From Merluccius polli (lineage: Eukaryota > Chordata > Actinopteri > Gadiformes > Merlucciidae), in the NCBI GenBank assembly GCA_030340625.1, contig JAOPHQ010001773.1, forward strand, positions 1 to 64,000: a stretch of 64,000 bases of DNA, read 5' to 3'. The position numbers and the translations under genes were made by a program. Below the pieces are notes generated by a model. The model worked only from the letters and a program-made list of their open reading frames with translations. It did not search any database and was not told where the DNA came from. Below, one piece after another: positions 11,670 through 21,277 of the stretch (position 1 is the stretch's first letter; each line of letters opens with the position of its first letter).

Positions 11670-13990
11670 CCACCATCGTACCACCATGACGTCGTCCTCC
11701 AGCTTGCGGCTGCATATGGCCAGCTGCAGGTCCGCCACAGCACCCAGGCGGTCCTCCAGCGTGGTGCTGCCGTCGTTGATCACATTCTCCACTGGGAAGT
11801 CATTGGCTGTTGCCCAGCGCTCAAAGTGCTTATACCTTCACAATACAAAGACGAACAAGCCTCTGAGGTAGGTAGTAGTCAAGTAGTGTAAAAAATGGAA
11901 AAATTAAAACAAAGGATTTGCACCCACTTGTCTGCATTGGTGACCAGATAGACTTCAGTGAACAACTGCCGCCTAGAACAACAGAGCAGAGGGATGGTGA
12001 GCAGAGGGATGGTGAGCAGAAGGATGATGAGCAGAGGGGTGGTGAGCAAAGGGGTGGTGAGCAAAGGGGTGGTGAGCAGAGGGATGGTGAGCAGAGGGAT
12101 AGTGAGCAGAGGGATGGTGAGCAGAGGGATAGTGAGCAGAGGGGTGCTAAGCAGAGGGGTGGTGAGCAGAGGGATGGTGAGCAGAGGGATGGTGAGCAGA
12201 GGGATAGTGAGCAGAGGGATAGTGAGCAGAGGGGTGGTGAGCAGAGGGGTGGTGAGCAGAGGGATAGTGAGCAGAGGGATGGTGAGCAGAGGGATAGTGA
12301 GCAGAGGGGTGCTAAGCAGAGGGATGGTGAGCAGAGGGATGGTGAGCAGAGGGATAGTGAGCAGAGGGATAGTGAGCAGAGGGGTGGTGAGCAGAGGGGT
12401 GGTGAGCAGAGGGGTGGTGAGCAGAGGGATAGTGAGCAGAGGGATAGTGAGCAGAGGGGTGGTGAGCAGAGGGATAGTGAGCAGAGGGGTGGTGAGCAGA
12501 GGGATAGTGAGCAGAGGGGTGGTGAGCAGAGGGATGGTGAGCAGAGGGATGGTGAGCAGAGGGGTGGTGAGCAGAGGGGTGGTGAGCAGAGGGGTGGTGA
12601 GCAGAGGGATGGTGAGCAGAGGGGTGGTGAGCAGAGGGATGGTGAGCAGAGGGATGGTGAGCAGAGGGATAGTGAGCAGAGGGATAGTGAGCAGAGGGGT
12701 GGTGAGCAGAGGGATGGTGAGCAGAGGGGTGGTGAGCAGAGGGATGGTGAGCAGAGGGGTGGTGAGCAGAGGGGTGGTGAGCAGAGGGGTGGTGAGCAGA
12801 GGGGTGGTGAGCAGAGGGATGGTGAGCAGAGGGGTGGTGAGCAGAAGGGTGGTGAGCAGAGGGGTGGTGAGCAGAGGGGTGGTGAGCAGAGGGATAGTGA
12901 GCAGAAGGGTGGTGAGCAGAGGGGTGGTGAGCAGAGGGGTGGTGAGCAGAGGGATAGTGAGCAGAGGGGTGGTGAGCAGAGGGGTGGTGAGCAGAGGGGT
13001 GGTGAGCAGAGGGGTGGTGAGCAGAGGGATAGTGAGCAGAGGGATAGTGAGCAGAGGGGTGGTGAGCAGAGGGATAGTGAGCAGAGGGGTGGTGAGCAGA
13101 GGGATAGTGAGCAGAGGGGTGGTGAGCAGAGGGGTGGTGAGCAGAGGGATAGTGAGCAGAGGGGTGGTGAGCAGAGGGGTGGTGAGCAGAGGGATGGTGA
13201 GCAGAGGGGTGGTGAGCAGAGGGTGGTGAGCAGAGGGGTGGTGAGCAGAGGGGTGGTGAGCAGAGGGATGGTGAGCTGGGTCTCCAGAGCCTCTCCTGGG
13301 AGTGCATGTGTTGTGTGGCTGCCTGGTGGTTTTAACTCACGTGTTGACGGTCTCCCACCAGAAGTCCAAGACCTTCTTCCCTCCTATCCCAGGGAGCAGG
13401 GCCTTCGGTACCCCAGCCAGGTGGCCATATAACCCCGTGTCATCGGTCTAGAAGAGGGGCAGGTATGATTGATGGAGGACCAGGCACGGAGGTGGTGGGG
13501 GGGTTAATAGGTAACTGGGATGTCATGACAAGGGCATTACATTACAAAGGCTTTTTCGTGCCAATCCATTGAAATGAGATATGTTAATACATTGCATGGA
13601 TGCCTTCGTTGTTTATTAGGGATACATTTCGTACACAAGCACCTTATTGTGTAGATAGCCTCATAGCCTACCGTAGGCTACATGACTTCTGGAGTGATAT
13701 AGTTGACCATTGAAGGGGACCAGATTTGTGAAATGAATAACGGGGACATTTGTAGTTTGGCGGTCCCTATCGCAACAACTATCTCTTGTTATAATAAAAG
13801 CCCCAGCTGGGGACATGCCAGCAGAAACGTGTCCGTCTGGTCATATGGGGCCAACTTCAGTGCACAGCATGTATCGGAACGTTGTACCCATTCACGTTAC
13901 CCAATACCTTGAGTCACTTCTGGATTCATTTACCTTTATCTGTGTCTCTAAAATGGTGCCATGACCAGCCACTAGAAGTATACAAATCAT
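2578..13990 (-). CDS. gkup: Glucuronokinase / UDP-sugar pyrophosphorylase fusion (23 coding exons)
   Basis: Predicted to phosphorylate glucuronate to glucuronate-1-phosphate and transfer UMP to give UDP-glucuronate; the fusion matches fish 'glucuronokinase with putative uridyl pyrophosphorylase'. Coding exons in gene order: 13990-13934, 13447-13341, 11972-11928, 11835-11682, 11434-11363, 10923-10835, 10597-10441, 10103-10026, 9891-9800, 9558-9453, 8985-8906, 8508-8440, 7259-7199, 7093-7077, 6971-6914, 6544-6452, 5511-5451, 5309-5196, 4883-4826, 4679-4611, 4041-3978, 3674-3603, 2679-2578. They sum to 1875 nt (624 aa) with GT-AG borders and matching phases throughout. The protein starts MICILLVAGHG, an altered nucleotidyl-transferase loop, followed by VPKALLPGIGG. 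From about residue 284 (RVGLMGNPSDGFNG) it becomes a GHMP kinase, with the ATP loop GLAGSSA at about 390-396. The start is the first ATG and puts the LLVAGHG motif at residues 5-11. Family assignment is from motif memory; exon structure is read directly. Confidence 0.9.
2928..3187. mobile_element. MITE-like inverted repeat in gkup intron 22
   Basis: Arms of about 65 bp at 2928-2994 and 3117-3187 are inverted copies of each other: AGCGTAATGCATTCACTTGA, then an A run, then CTGCCCTGTTTTTCTGAAT. They enclose about 120 bp of unique sequence. The right arm has an extra copy of the CAGGGCAGTTTTTT block. No clear target duplication is visible. A non-autonomous hairpin-forming element is the simplest reading; an inverted duplication is the alternative. 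Confidence 0.6.
4111..4566. mobile_element. MITE with GTTTACAC termini in gkup intron 20
   Basis: The left end reads CAGGGCCCGTTTACAC and the right end reads GTGTAAACAGGGTT, giving imperfect terminal inverted repeats around about 450 bp of non-coding sequence. Inside are several TCTAGA-containing short palindromes. The terminal CAGGG suggests a hAT-type MITE, but the target duplication is not clear, so the superfamily is only inferred. Confidence 0.5.
5587..6364. mobile_element. Foldback element in gkup intron 16 with a hairpin at each end
   Basis: Left part (about 5745-5835) and right part (about 6238-6315) are inverted copies sharing AAATACACTTA, CCCCTTCTGAAAGCTT and CGAATGAGTTTC blocks. 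Each end carries its own hairpin: at 5587-5608 a 9-bp stem ACTTTAGAT, and at 6335-6364 an 11-bp stem TCAGACTTTAG with an 8-nt loop. The centre (6067-6136) holds a 36-bp tandem duplication starting GATCCAGAAGTCCTACTATG. No coding capacity is seen. Confidence 0.7.
7077..7093 (-). other. gkup: 17-nt coding micro-exon of gkup (exon 14)
   Basis: The frame demands a 17-nt exon between an AG acceptor (7095-7094) and a GT donor (7076-7075). It encodes GLAGS plus two bases of the next serine, the core of the GHMP kinase phosphate-binding loop. Upstream exon 13 ends in phase 0 with IPRQV and downstream exon 15 starts with the third codon base and AIVSATLKC, so skipping it would remove the ATP loop and shift the frame. 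The pyrimidine-rich stretch before it is short. Confidence 0.85.
7503..8207. mobile_element. Possible MITE in gkup intron 12
   Basis: TTTTCACAAAGTCGTTTGGAT at 7503 is matched in inverted orientation by the segment ending near 8207. This gives about 21-bp inverted termini around 705 bp of non-coding sequence, and one host intron contains all of it. No target duplication was identified. It could be an element or a chance short inverted repeat; length and position favour an element. Confidence 0.45.
9400..9434. repeat. (GT)n microsatellite beside gkup exon 10 donor
   Basis: GT dinucleotide run starting about 19 bases inside intron 10 of gkup. In the pre-mRNA orientation it reads as a CA-rich stretch just downstream of the exon 10 donor site. 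A shorter GT run lies at about 9044-9060. Confidence 0.9.
10929..11046. repeat. Compound (CA)n repeat abutting gkup exon 6 acceptor
   Basis: CA-rich microsatellite with ATG interruptions that begins about six bases from the exon 6 acceptor AG (10925-10924). On the transcribed strand it is a UG-rich tract running into the 3' splice site and replaces the usual pyrimidine tract. Confidence 0.9.
11595..11668. repeat. (AAAG)n microsatellite in gkup intron 4
   Basis: About 18 AAAG units ending 14 bases from gkup exon 4 (which ends at 11682), on the donor side. On the coding strand it is a CUUU-rich tract just inside the intron. Confidence 0.95.
11986..13275. repeat. 15-bp minisatellite, about 86 copies, in gkup intron 2
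   Basis: Unit GCAGAGGGATGGTGA with two main variable positions, giving GGGATGGTGA, GGGATAGTGA and GGGGTGGTGA variants in an irregular order. A few units have AAGGGT or GCTAAG, and one unit near 13221 is 14 bp. Because 15 is divisible by three and no unit contains a stop in several frames, long false reading frames run through it on both strands. The gkup exon 3 acceptor (11974-11973) lies only about 12 bases from the first unit. Confidence 0.97.
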
Positions 13991-14348
<358 letters not shown>

Positions 14349-14614
14349 CCAGTCATAAATAGGCAACAGACCGTGTGTATCTGTTCAGTATTTTCCTATG
14401 TTCCCAAGTTATTACTGCATGCATTATTTTAGAAGTGGAAGTGGCGTTCCCTTGATAGCACATGGCTCATCCTGTGGATCCGAATCCCAATAAACAAATT
14501 GACAATCTGAATGTAGCCGGGGAAGAAAAACTGCTGAACTGACGTACAAGTTCAATGTGTTCACATGAAAGGGTTTGAAATGAGACTTTGTACTACACAC
14601 AAACTGTATGTTAT

Positions 14615-15268
14615 TCATTTTTATTTGTATAAAGACCTACATAGGCGTCCTACAATGCAATGCTTACAAACACCATTTCATTCAGTTAGTTACATTGTTG
14701 CAATGCAATTGATCTAGTCTCCAGCTGGGCTTCGTGGAAGGATACAAAAGAAGCCAGGTAACTTTTACTTGGATGACATAATTTACATCAGTGTCAAACT
14801 GAAAATAATAGAAAAAAGGAATAGACCCACAGAGAATAAAACATTCTGGATAATTGAAATACGACAAACAATAACATGTACATGAAAATTGTTCATATAA
14901 GAGCTTATTAAATGTTGACAAAACCATCATAGCATATCTGTTGTGGTAGGCATTTAAAAGTCTACAAGAAAAACATTTTTTTGTATCCATTTTTGAGTGT
15001 ATATAATGTGTATTTGATCCTTTGTTTTCATATTTAATGCATAAAACTGTAATTGTTTTTTTTTCCATTATAAGTATTTCAACACTTTCAGAATTCCCAT
15101 GGCAAGTCTTTCAGTCTCTTGTTGATATGTGGATTTAAGAACGATCTTAGTTTTGGCCCCATACCATTTCATGCACACTCCATCCGTCACGGTAACTGAA
15201 AGCATTTAAAGGAATAATTGGCCCCAATACGGTCAAACATGCCAATATACCCGTTGCCCTCTAACTCC
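14615..15268 (-). other. usf1: usf1 3' UTR
   Basis: AT-rich sequence after the usf1 stop codon without host coding signal. The minus-strand AATAAA at about 14620-14625 is the best polyadenylation signal. This would place the usf1 transcript end about 630 bp upstream of the gkup start codon, on the same strand. Confidence 0.5.
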
Positions 15269-16660
15269 TCACTGGGGGTCTGTGCTTGATGCTCCCACAA
15301 TGCCGTGCTGCCTTAGAAGGTTCCTCAGGATCTGATTCTTGGACTTCCAGTCTTCCACCTGAGCACAAGCAACAATGCAGATAATAACCATTACTACCAT
15401 AATAGTGTTCAACATTTTCTAAAACCTTAACATAGCTGGCATGTACCTCCTGCCGTAGTAGCTGGTTGTCTATTTTGAGCCGATCAAGAGTGCCAATGTC
15501 TTCTCCGAGCTTGAGATTGCTCTGTCTTAGCTCCTTGATGTAATCACAGGCTTTGGACAATATGCCTCCTTTACTCTGTAACACAATACAAGATACATAT
15601 TTATGCAACCATTAATTTTGAATTCCAACACAATAAATTAGTAAAACTTTGGTTAGTCCCCTACCAAATGTAATTGATGGTGGCTAATTGGATATTTTTG
15701 CCAAATTTGCAAAGTGAATAAAAGATTGGTGCGATAACTTACGCTCACCTGGCCCGTCTTGGTGTAGTCAACGTTGCAGTCTGGGATTGTCTTTGACAGC
15801 TGCACAATCCAGTTATTTATTTTGTCTCTTCGCCTACGCTCAACTGTAAGGAAGCCCACAAATAGTGTTAATCATGGGTCATCATCTACCTAAATATGTA
15901 GCTGGCTATAACTATGTAGGCATTGTTCAGTGTTGAGGACTGGATGAAAGTGCTCACCTTCATTGTGCTGGGCGCGTCTTTTCTCATCCCTTGATGCCCG
16001 GGGAGCCTCTTGTTTTCTGCAGAATAACAGACATCAGAGTCTAGTGTATCAACTTATCTCACTTTCTTAGTTCCACCCTTATATAATCTAGTCAAATTTG
16101 AATTTTGTTTAAAGGTAATCTTTACGCAATGTACGGCTGTGTGCGTGGTGCAAGTGTCCTCTGATTGGCTCCCGTCAAAACCTCCTGGGGTGACATCATC
16201 ACATATAGCTGTCCTGTAAATAATAGTGCACAGGCGTATAGTGTGTAAGGCACACCACAAATCAATATCTGTTAATATCTAATATGCATTAGATATCTTA
16301 CACAAGGGCCAAATAGCCAAGTGAAACAAGGCTCTTTACATACAATGTACACACAGCTGCTGCTGTAGTAAAACAGTAGTTGACAATTGAAAAATCCCCT
16401 TCTGTTTTATTCACCTGCAGGCGTGGTCTGACCTAACAACGTGTCAGATGCTTGTACAGTGGTAACCATGGTGCCAGATGTGGCATCAGCAATGGTGGCA
16501 GGATAGTAAGTGTACTGCGTCTCTGTACCGTCTCCTTCCACCCCTTCAGACTGAGAGAACACAGCCTGAAATGAAAATATCCATTATTTGTTAAAAAAAA
16601 TGTCCATGTTCAGCTGGCATGTTTCTCCCCATCATCATGTAAGCCAATGTTTAGTTGATT

Positions 16661-16748
<88 letters not shown>

Positions 16749-18742
16749 GAGTTTACAGCTAATGTCTTCTATGTTGTCTATCTATATATATATATATATA
16801 CAGAATAGATTGTCTATCTACTGTATACGGTGCATCTCAATTTACAAAATATATTGTTTTATATTGTTTTTCTAGTGTGTCCAGTAAGGATCCATTGATC
16901 AATTCTCTACACTTGCAGTCTGTCTGAGCAAGAATAAAGATCCTTCCCTTCCCCACTCTCTACTGATAACTTGGTTTGCTTGAATGCCAAGGCACTGTCA
17001 CGATTTGGGAAAGTACAAACTATATGTAGCTGTGAAAATGGTTTTATATGATATTTATTCAAAAGTAAAGTCAACCAGAAAATGCATTTCCTGCAGAAAA
17101 CGCGTGTGAATGCTGGAAGCTGAATGATAAGCGCAAAGCAGAAATATAAAATGAATTGATCTGAAGAATCTGAAAGTAGTAGTAGAAGCTGAAATAGTAG
17201 AAGAAGCTGAAAGTAGTAGAAGAAGCTGAAATAGTAGAAGAATCTGAAAGTAGTAGAAGAAGCTGAAATAGTAGAAGAATCTGAAAGTAGTAGTAGAAGC
17301 TGAAATAGTAGAAGAATCTGAAAGTAGTAGTAGAAGCTGAAATAGTAGAAGTAGCTGAAAGTAGTAGTAGAAGCTGAAATAGTAGAAGTAGCTGAAAGTA
17401 GTAGTAGCTGAATTGGTAATACTAATAGCTGAAGTAGAAGTAACTGAAGTAGTAACAACACTGCTGAACTGAAAGTAGTAGTAGAAGCTGAAATAGTAGA
17501 AGAAGCTGAAAGTAGTAGAAGAAGCTGAAATAGTAGAAGAATCTGAAAGTAGTAGAAGAAGCTGAAATAGTAGAAGAATCTGAAAGTAGTAGTAGAAGCT
17601 GAAATAGTAGAAGTAGCTGAAAGTAGTAGTAGAAGCTGAAATAGTAGAAGTAGCTGAAAGTAGTAGTAGCTGAATTAGTAATACTAATAGCTGAAGTAGA
17701 AGTAACTGAAGTAGTAACAACACTGCTGAACGTCGTCAAAAGGTAGCCCAAACTGGCAACACTGTCTGATCCTCAAAAAGTAGCCCTATCTGGCAACACT
17801 GCTGAACGTCCTCAAAAGGTAGCCCAAACTGGCAACACTGTCTGATCCTCAAAAAGCAGCCCAATCTGGCAACACTGCTTAACGTCCCCTCGCTCGAGCG
17901 TCAACGTGAAGTCAACTGAAAAGGAATCAGTTAAACTGTGAAACTCTTAATAAATATAAATGCTATCGAAATTTCGTTTGGATATTATGGGATATACAAG
18001 TCTGTAGATTTGTGACATTTTTTGAACGAAGGTAAACGATTGAGAATTGATTTAGTTAGGCCTACGATGTGTAACTGTCAGAGATCAATGTGTAATCGAT
18101 GTGTAACTGTGAGATCAACTGAAGAGAACCCGAAACTTAAACTGTGATTCTGAATAAATATAAATGCTATCGAAATTTTGTTTGGATATCGTTATTATTG
18201 AATATACAAATCTGTAGATTAGTGACATTTTTTGATACAGAAAAAACAGCTATCGAAATTTCGTGAACACGGCTAGATAGATACAAATCTCTAGATTCGT
18301 TTAATTGTTTGAACGATGGGAAACGGTTGAAATTTGAATTAGTTACGACGTAAAGCATTGGAAGAATAAGAGGCTGGGCCATTGATTTATATTGGAAAAA
18401 TGAAGGTGGAAAAAGTAGAACAATTTGAAAAGTTGAATGAATATGAAAAATCTGAATAGATAGCCATAATGTCGTAACAAATCTGAACATTTTGATATTT
18501 GAAAGGTTTCTGTAGCTGAAAGTATGAAGAAGGAGAAGAAGGCCAAAAAACGTTCGGAAGAAGAATAAAAATAAAAATAATAAAGATTTCGATATCTAGA
18601 GTGTGAATGCTCGAGCATTCACACTAATTATCTATGTTCTTCATTAAAATATTAAATGTTTGTTTTATCAATATCAATTCATCAATAAAGCTAGTGTTCC
18701 ATACTGTATGAGTTATATGAGACACACACACACAGACACACA

Positions 18743-18812
<70 letters not shown>

Positions 18813-21022
18813 CCATTGACATTGATATCCGTCACTTTATGCCCAACGACCATGCATTCCATCCGGACATGTTTGTAAGTGACTACCTTCGGTCTTTAAT
18901 TTAAACAAATATACACAGGTTGTTGAATGAAAATGATGCTCACTGTCATCTCACAGGTGAAACTTCATCCGTATTTGTGTTTTTTGTCTCTCTCTTAAAA
19001 TATAAATAAATAAATAAATATAAATTATCAAGATTGGCCAAGAATATAGACTGCACTTACTCCCCTCTCATCTCAACAGAAGCAAACAGGATTTCCTGAA
19101 AATAAAGTGATCGTAATTTAGAGCTGATAAACCGTTGGGTTCCCTCTCTCCCCCTACCTGTGTGACAGACTGTGTGGCCGCAGGGAAGCCTGTGACCAGG
19201 TTGACAGCAGCCCCACCATCCGCTTGAGCCTCCAGCTGACCATCTGACACTTGGATTACTCGGTAGGTCACCTAGGAAGCCACAACAAAAACAAAAGCAG
19301 TTATTTCGGTAGTACATAATTGAGTGGGTCGTCCTAGCAACTGAACTGAGGGTTGTCGGTTCTGTCCTCTGTTAAGGCCCCGATATACTTGAAATTAAAT
19401 GGTGTGTTCGCTCAAACAAAATAGCTGACTATTGCCATAACAAATGTGGTGCTACATTGAAATAGTCTAACTTTTTACACACGTGCCCCAACATACAGCT
19501 TCCTGCAATTGGTCAACAATACAATGTAAATGATTATGTCAGTATCCCGAATCTGTAAATATTTGTTTTCTGTAAAATACGGATTATTTCGCCCCGCAAG
19601 ACTTGCTGAGATTGTGATGGATTATGCACATTTGTATGATTGCTCGAGCGGGCACCCCATGGATACAGAGATGGTAGGAAACTCCTAGTGTCATTAAACG
19701 AACAGCCCACACATCTCAGTGACTATATTGTACCCTGTCGAAAATGGACATATTCGAGAGCCTACGCGAACACGGCAACTTCGATTTTGTATAAGTAAGT
19801 ATATTGGGGCCTTTACTCCTAGCCAAGTGTCGGAGGTGTCCCTGAGCAAGACACTAGAGACACCGACGACACCACTGCTGCCATAGGAACGGGTGGACGT
19901 GAAGCATTTCAGAAATGTGATCAACTCCTGATATTTGTGCCAATATCAGACAGGGGGAAGACTGCCATGTAGAACGGTGGCAAAGAAGGAGGAAGAGGTT
20001 CAACATGGAAGTATGTGCTCTACTATCAGAAAATCTTGTCAGGTGTTGTGAGGCCTTGTGTCCATTATTAGGGTCGGTGTGACCCTATTAACCATTTGTA
20101 TTGTATTTAATCTGCTCCCGAATCATTCAATCTGAAATGCTAAATCTTTTTCTTTCTCCAACATGAAAGAGAGCCATTGTTATTCTTGTCTTTATGGCCA
20201 GAGGTCTTACCTGTCCTCCCGCCCCCTCCGTCTTGAACAGATATTTAATTGGTTGATCAGAGAAGGTGGTCGCGGATTGAATAGTGGCGATGGCCGTGGG
20301 GTCCTCGGCGGTGGCTACTGACCCTGATGGCACACAAAGCCATGCATAAGTCAAAGCACCATCACACACATTTTAAGTAGGGATAACATTTTATGTACAT
20401 GTGTTTTACCTTCTTCGTTGACGGAAACACTGCCATCTGGGTCAGGGCTCTTCTGTTGGCTAGAGGCAGATAGGATATGAACACATGTGTGTGCATACAA
20501 CACGAAAGCCCAACAAGTGATAAACTATAAATGTTTTTCGGTGATATGATTAGCAACCGACTGTGAATATGTCTTACTTACCTTTTCATGTCTGCAGACA
20601 GTCTTGAATGAGGAGACCACCTTTACTCACTCGAGCGACAGACTGAAATAAGTTCATTAAGTTGGAAAAGAAAAATGATGAGGTTTTGAATTAACTTATA
20701 GCTGGTAATGCGACGATTAAGGACGTAGTATGTTTCCATACGGATGGGTGGGTCAAGAAGCCACCCATCTACAGTGCATTTAGGAGCATTGTTGGGTTGT
20801 AAAAACGGCTACTGCTACAGTATCCTATGCAATGCTACTCGGCCCCAGCGGTTTCTGCAGATGTTCAACAAAGCTATTTTCTTCAGGATTGCTTTACGAT
20901 GGGTGGGGTTTCGGTACGAGTCGCAAAAATACCCATTACGATAATAATCAATGAATAGGATGTGGTCAAAAATCGCGAAATGATTGTGAAAACAGAACAG
21001 GGTGAACAAAGATCTACTTACG
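15269..21022 (-). CDS. usf1: Upstream stimulatory factor (bHLH-leucine zipper), USF1 type
   Basis: Nuclear transcription factor that binds CACGTG E-boxes as a dimer. Non-coding exon 1 ends at 21022; exon 2 starts about 20650. Coding exons: 20589-20582, 20459-20410, 20323-20211, 19271-19158, 16565-16415, 16213-16126, 16016-15958, 15843-15749, 15575-15447, 15358-15269, totalling 897 nt and 298 aa, all phases consistent. The N-terminus MKSQQK resembles USF1 rather than USF2. The USF-specific region (YVMMSPQEVL, APRTQPY) lies at about 157-187, the basic region RDEKRRAQHNEVERRRRDKI from about 189, and the helix-loop-helix with SKGGILSKACDYI follows. A leucine zipper (residues 240-290) ends the protein. 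The tail ends ASSTDPQ, unlike the conserved USF1 tail I recall, so a fish usf1-like paralogue (usf1l) is possible. The start codon matches the family N-terminus. Confidence 0.92.
16664..16746. repeat. (GTT)n(ATT)n microsatellite in usf1 intron
   Basis: Ten or so GTT units run directly into about 19 ATT units, 100 bases from the acceptor of the usf1 exon that starts at 16565, on the intron side. Confidence 0.95.
17160..17725. repeat. GAAGTAGTA/GAAGCTGAAATAGTA variable array
   Basis: Interspersed short units GAAAGTAGTAGTAGAAGCT and GAAATAGTAGAAG repeated across the whole stretch. A higher-order block ends ACTGAAGTAGTAACAACACTG and occurs twice (about 17455 and 17720). The minus-strand leucine, tyrosine and serine-rich frames here are artefacts of the array. 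Inside the large usf1 intron. Confidence 0.9.
17726..17890. repeat. Short tandem repeat of about 90 bp in usf1 intron
   Basis: Alternating blocks with AAAAGGTAGCCCAAACTGG and AAAAAGTAGCCCTATCTGG, each followed by CAACACTG, about two full units. It ends at a CGCTCGAGCG palindrome near 17890. Confidence 0.75.
17925..18345. repeat. Imperfect tandem repeat of about 200 bp in usf1 intron
   Basis: Blocks containing AATAAATATAAATGCTATCG, then AAATTTCGTTTGGATAT, ATACAAATCTGTAGATT and GTGACATTTTTTGA recur at about 17940, 18155 and (partially) 18250. No known element family is recognised. Confidence 0.7.
18601..18624. repeat. Perfect 24-bp palindrome
   Basis: GTGTGAATGCTC followed immediately by its exact reverse complement, with no loop, centred on an XhoI-type CTCGAG. 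It sits in the large usf1 intron about 95 bp from a long CA repeat. Confidence 0.95.
18721..18810. repeat. (CA)n microsatellite
   Basis: About 90 bp of CA units with a few AGA interruptions at its left end, in the usf1 intron between coding exons at 19158 and 16565. Confidence 0.97.
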
Positions 21023-21090
21023 GCGCAGTCCCTCCCCCGATATTTGTCAACACACCAAAGACTTGCGCATGCGCGGTTGTTCCCACACGG
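21023..21090 (-). promoter_or_regulatory. usf1: usf1 promoter with NRF1-type site
   Basis: TGCGCATGCGCG at 21064-21075 matches the palindromic NRF1 consensus, and an ETS-like CACACGGAAG follows at about 21085. They sit about 45-65 bp upstream of the exon 1 donor (GT at 21021-21020, GTAAGTAG). No TATA box is seen. The exon 1 start is inferred to lie just downstream of the NRF1 site. Confidence 0.6.
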
Positions 21091-21277
21091 AAGAGCTGTG
21101 TGGAGCAGCCGTCCTCAGATCCTGGGTCAGTCTACGGTGTATTCTTATTAAACATCATAAACACTCATAACTCAATGTTTTTCACGGTGTGTTTTTCTAC
21201 GAACATCAGCACAATCGTTTACAATGAATTCATTTTGCACATTAGACCAACCGGCATTTTTAAATCAGGGAAGATAT

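Noticed and set aside
11918..13432. Long open frames of 504, 423 and 331 codons rich in EQRG, VSRG or SAHHP repeats
   Set aside because: They are the 15-bp minisatellite read in three frames and both strands, inside a gkup intron.
14682..15068. 128-codon minus-strand frame
   Set aside because: Lies in the usf1 3' UTR, AT-rich, no domain or splice support.
16907..17751. Leucine, tyrosine and serine-rich minus-strand frames up to 222 codons
   Set aside because: Translation of the GAAGTAGTA-type tandem array in the usf1 intron; no conserved protein features.
19057..19090. Possible extra usf1 exon with AG and GT borders
   Set aside because: It reads EILFASVEMRGE then a stop, has no match in the USF family, and the flanking exons already join in phase without it.
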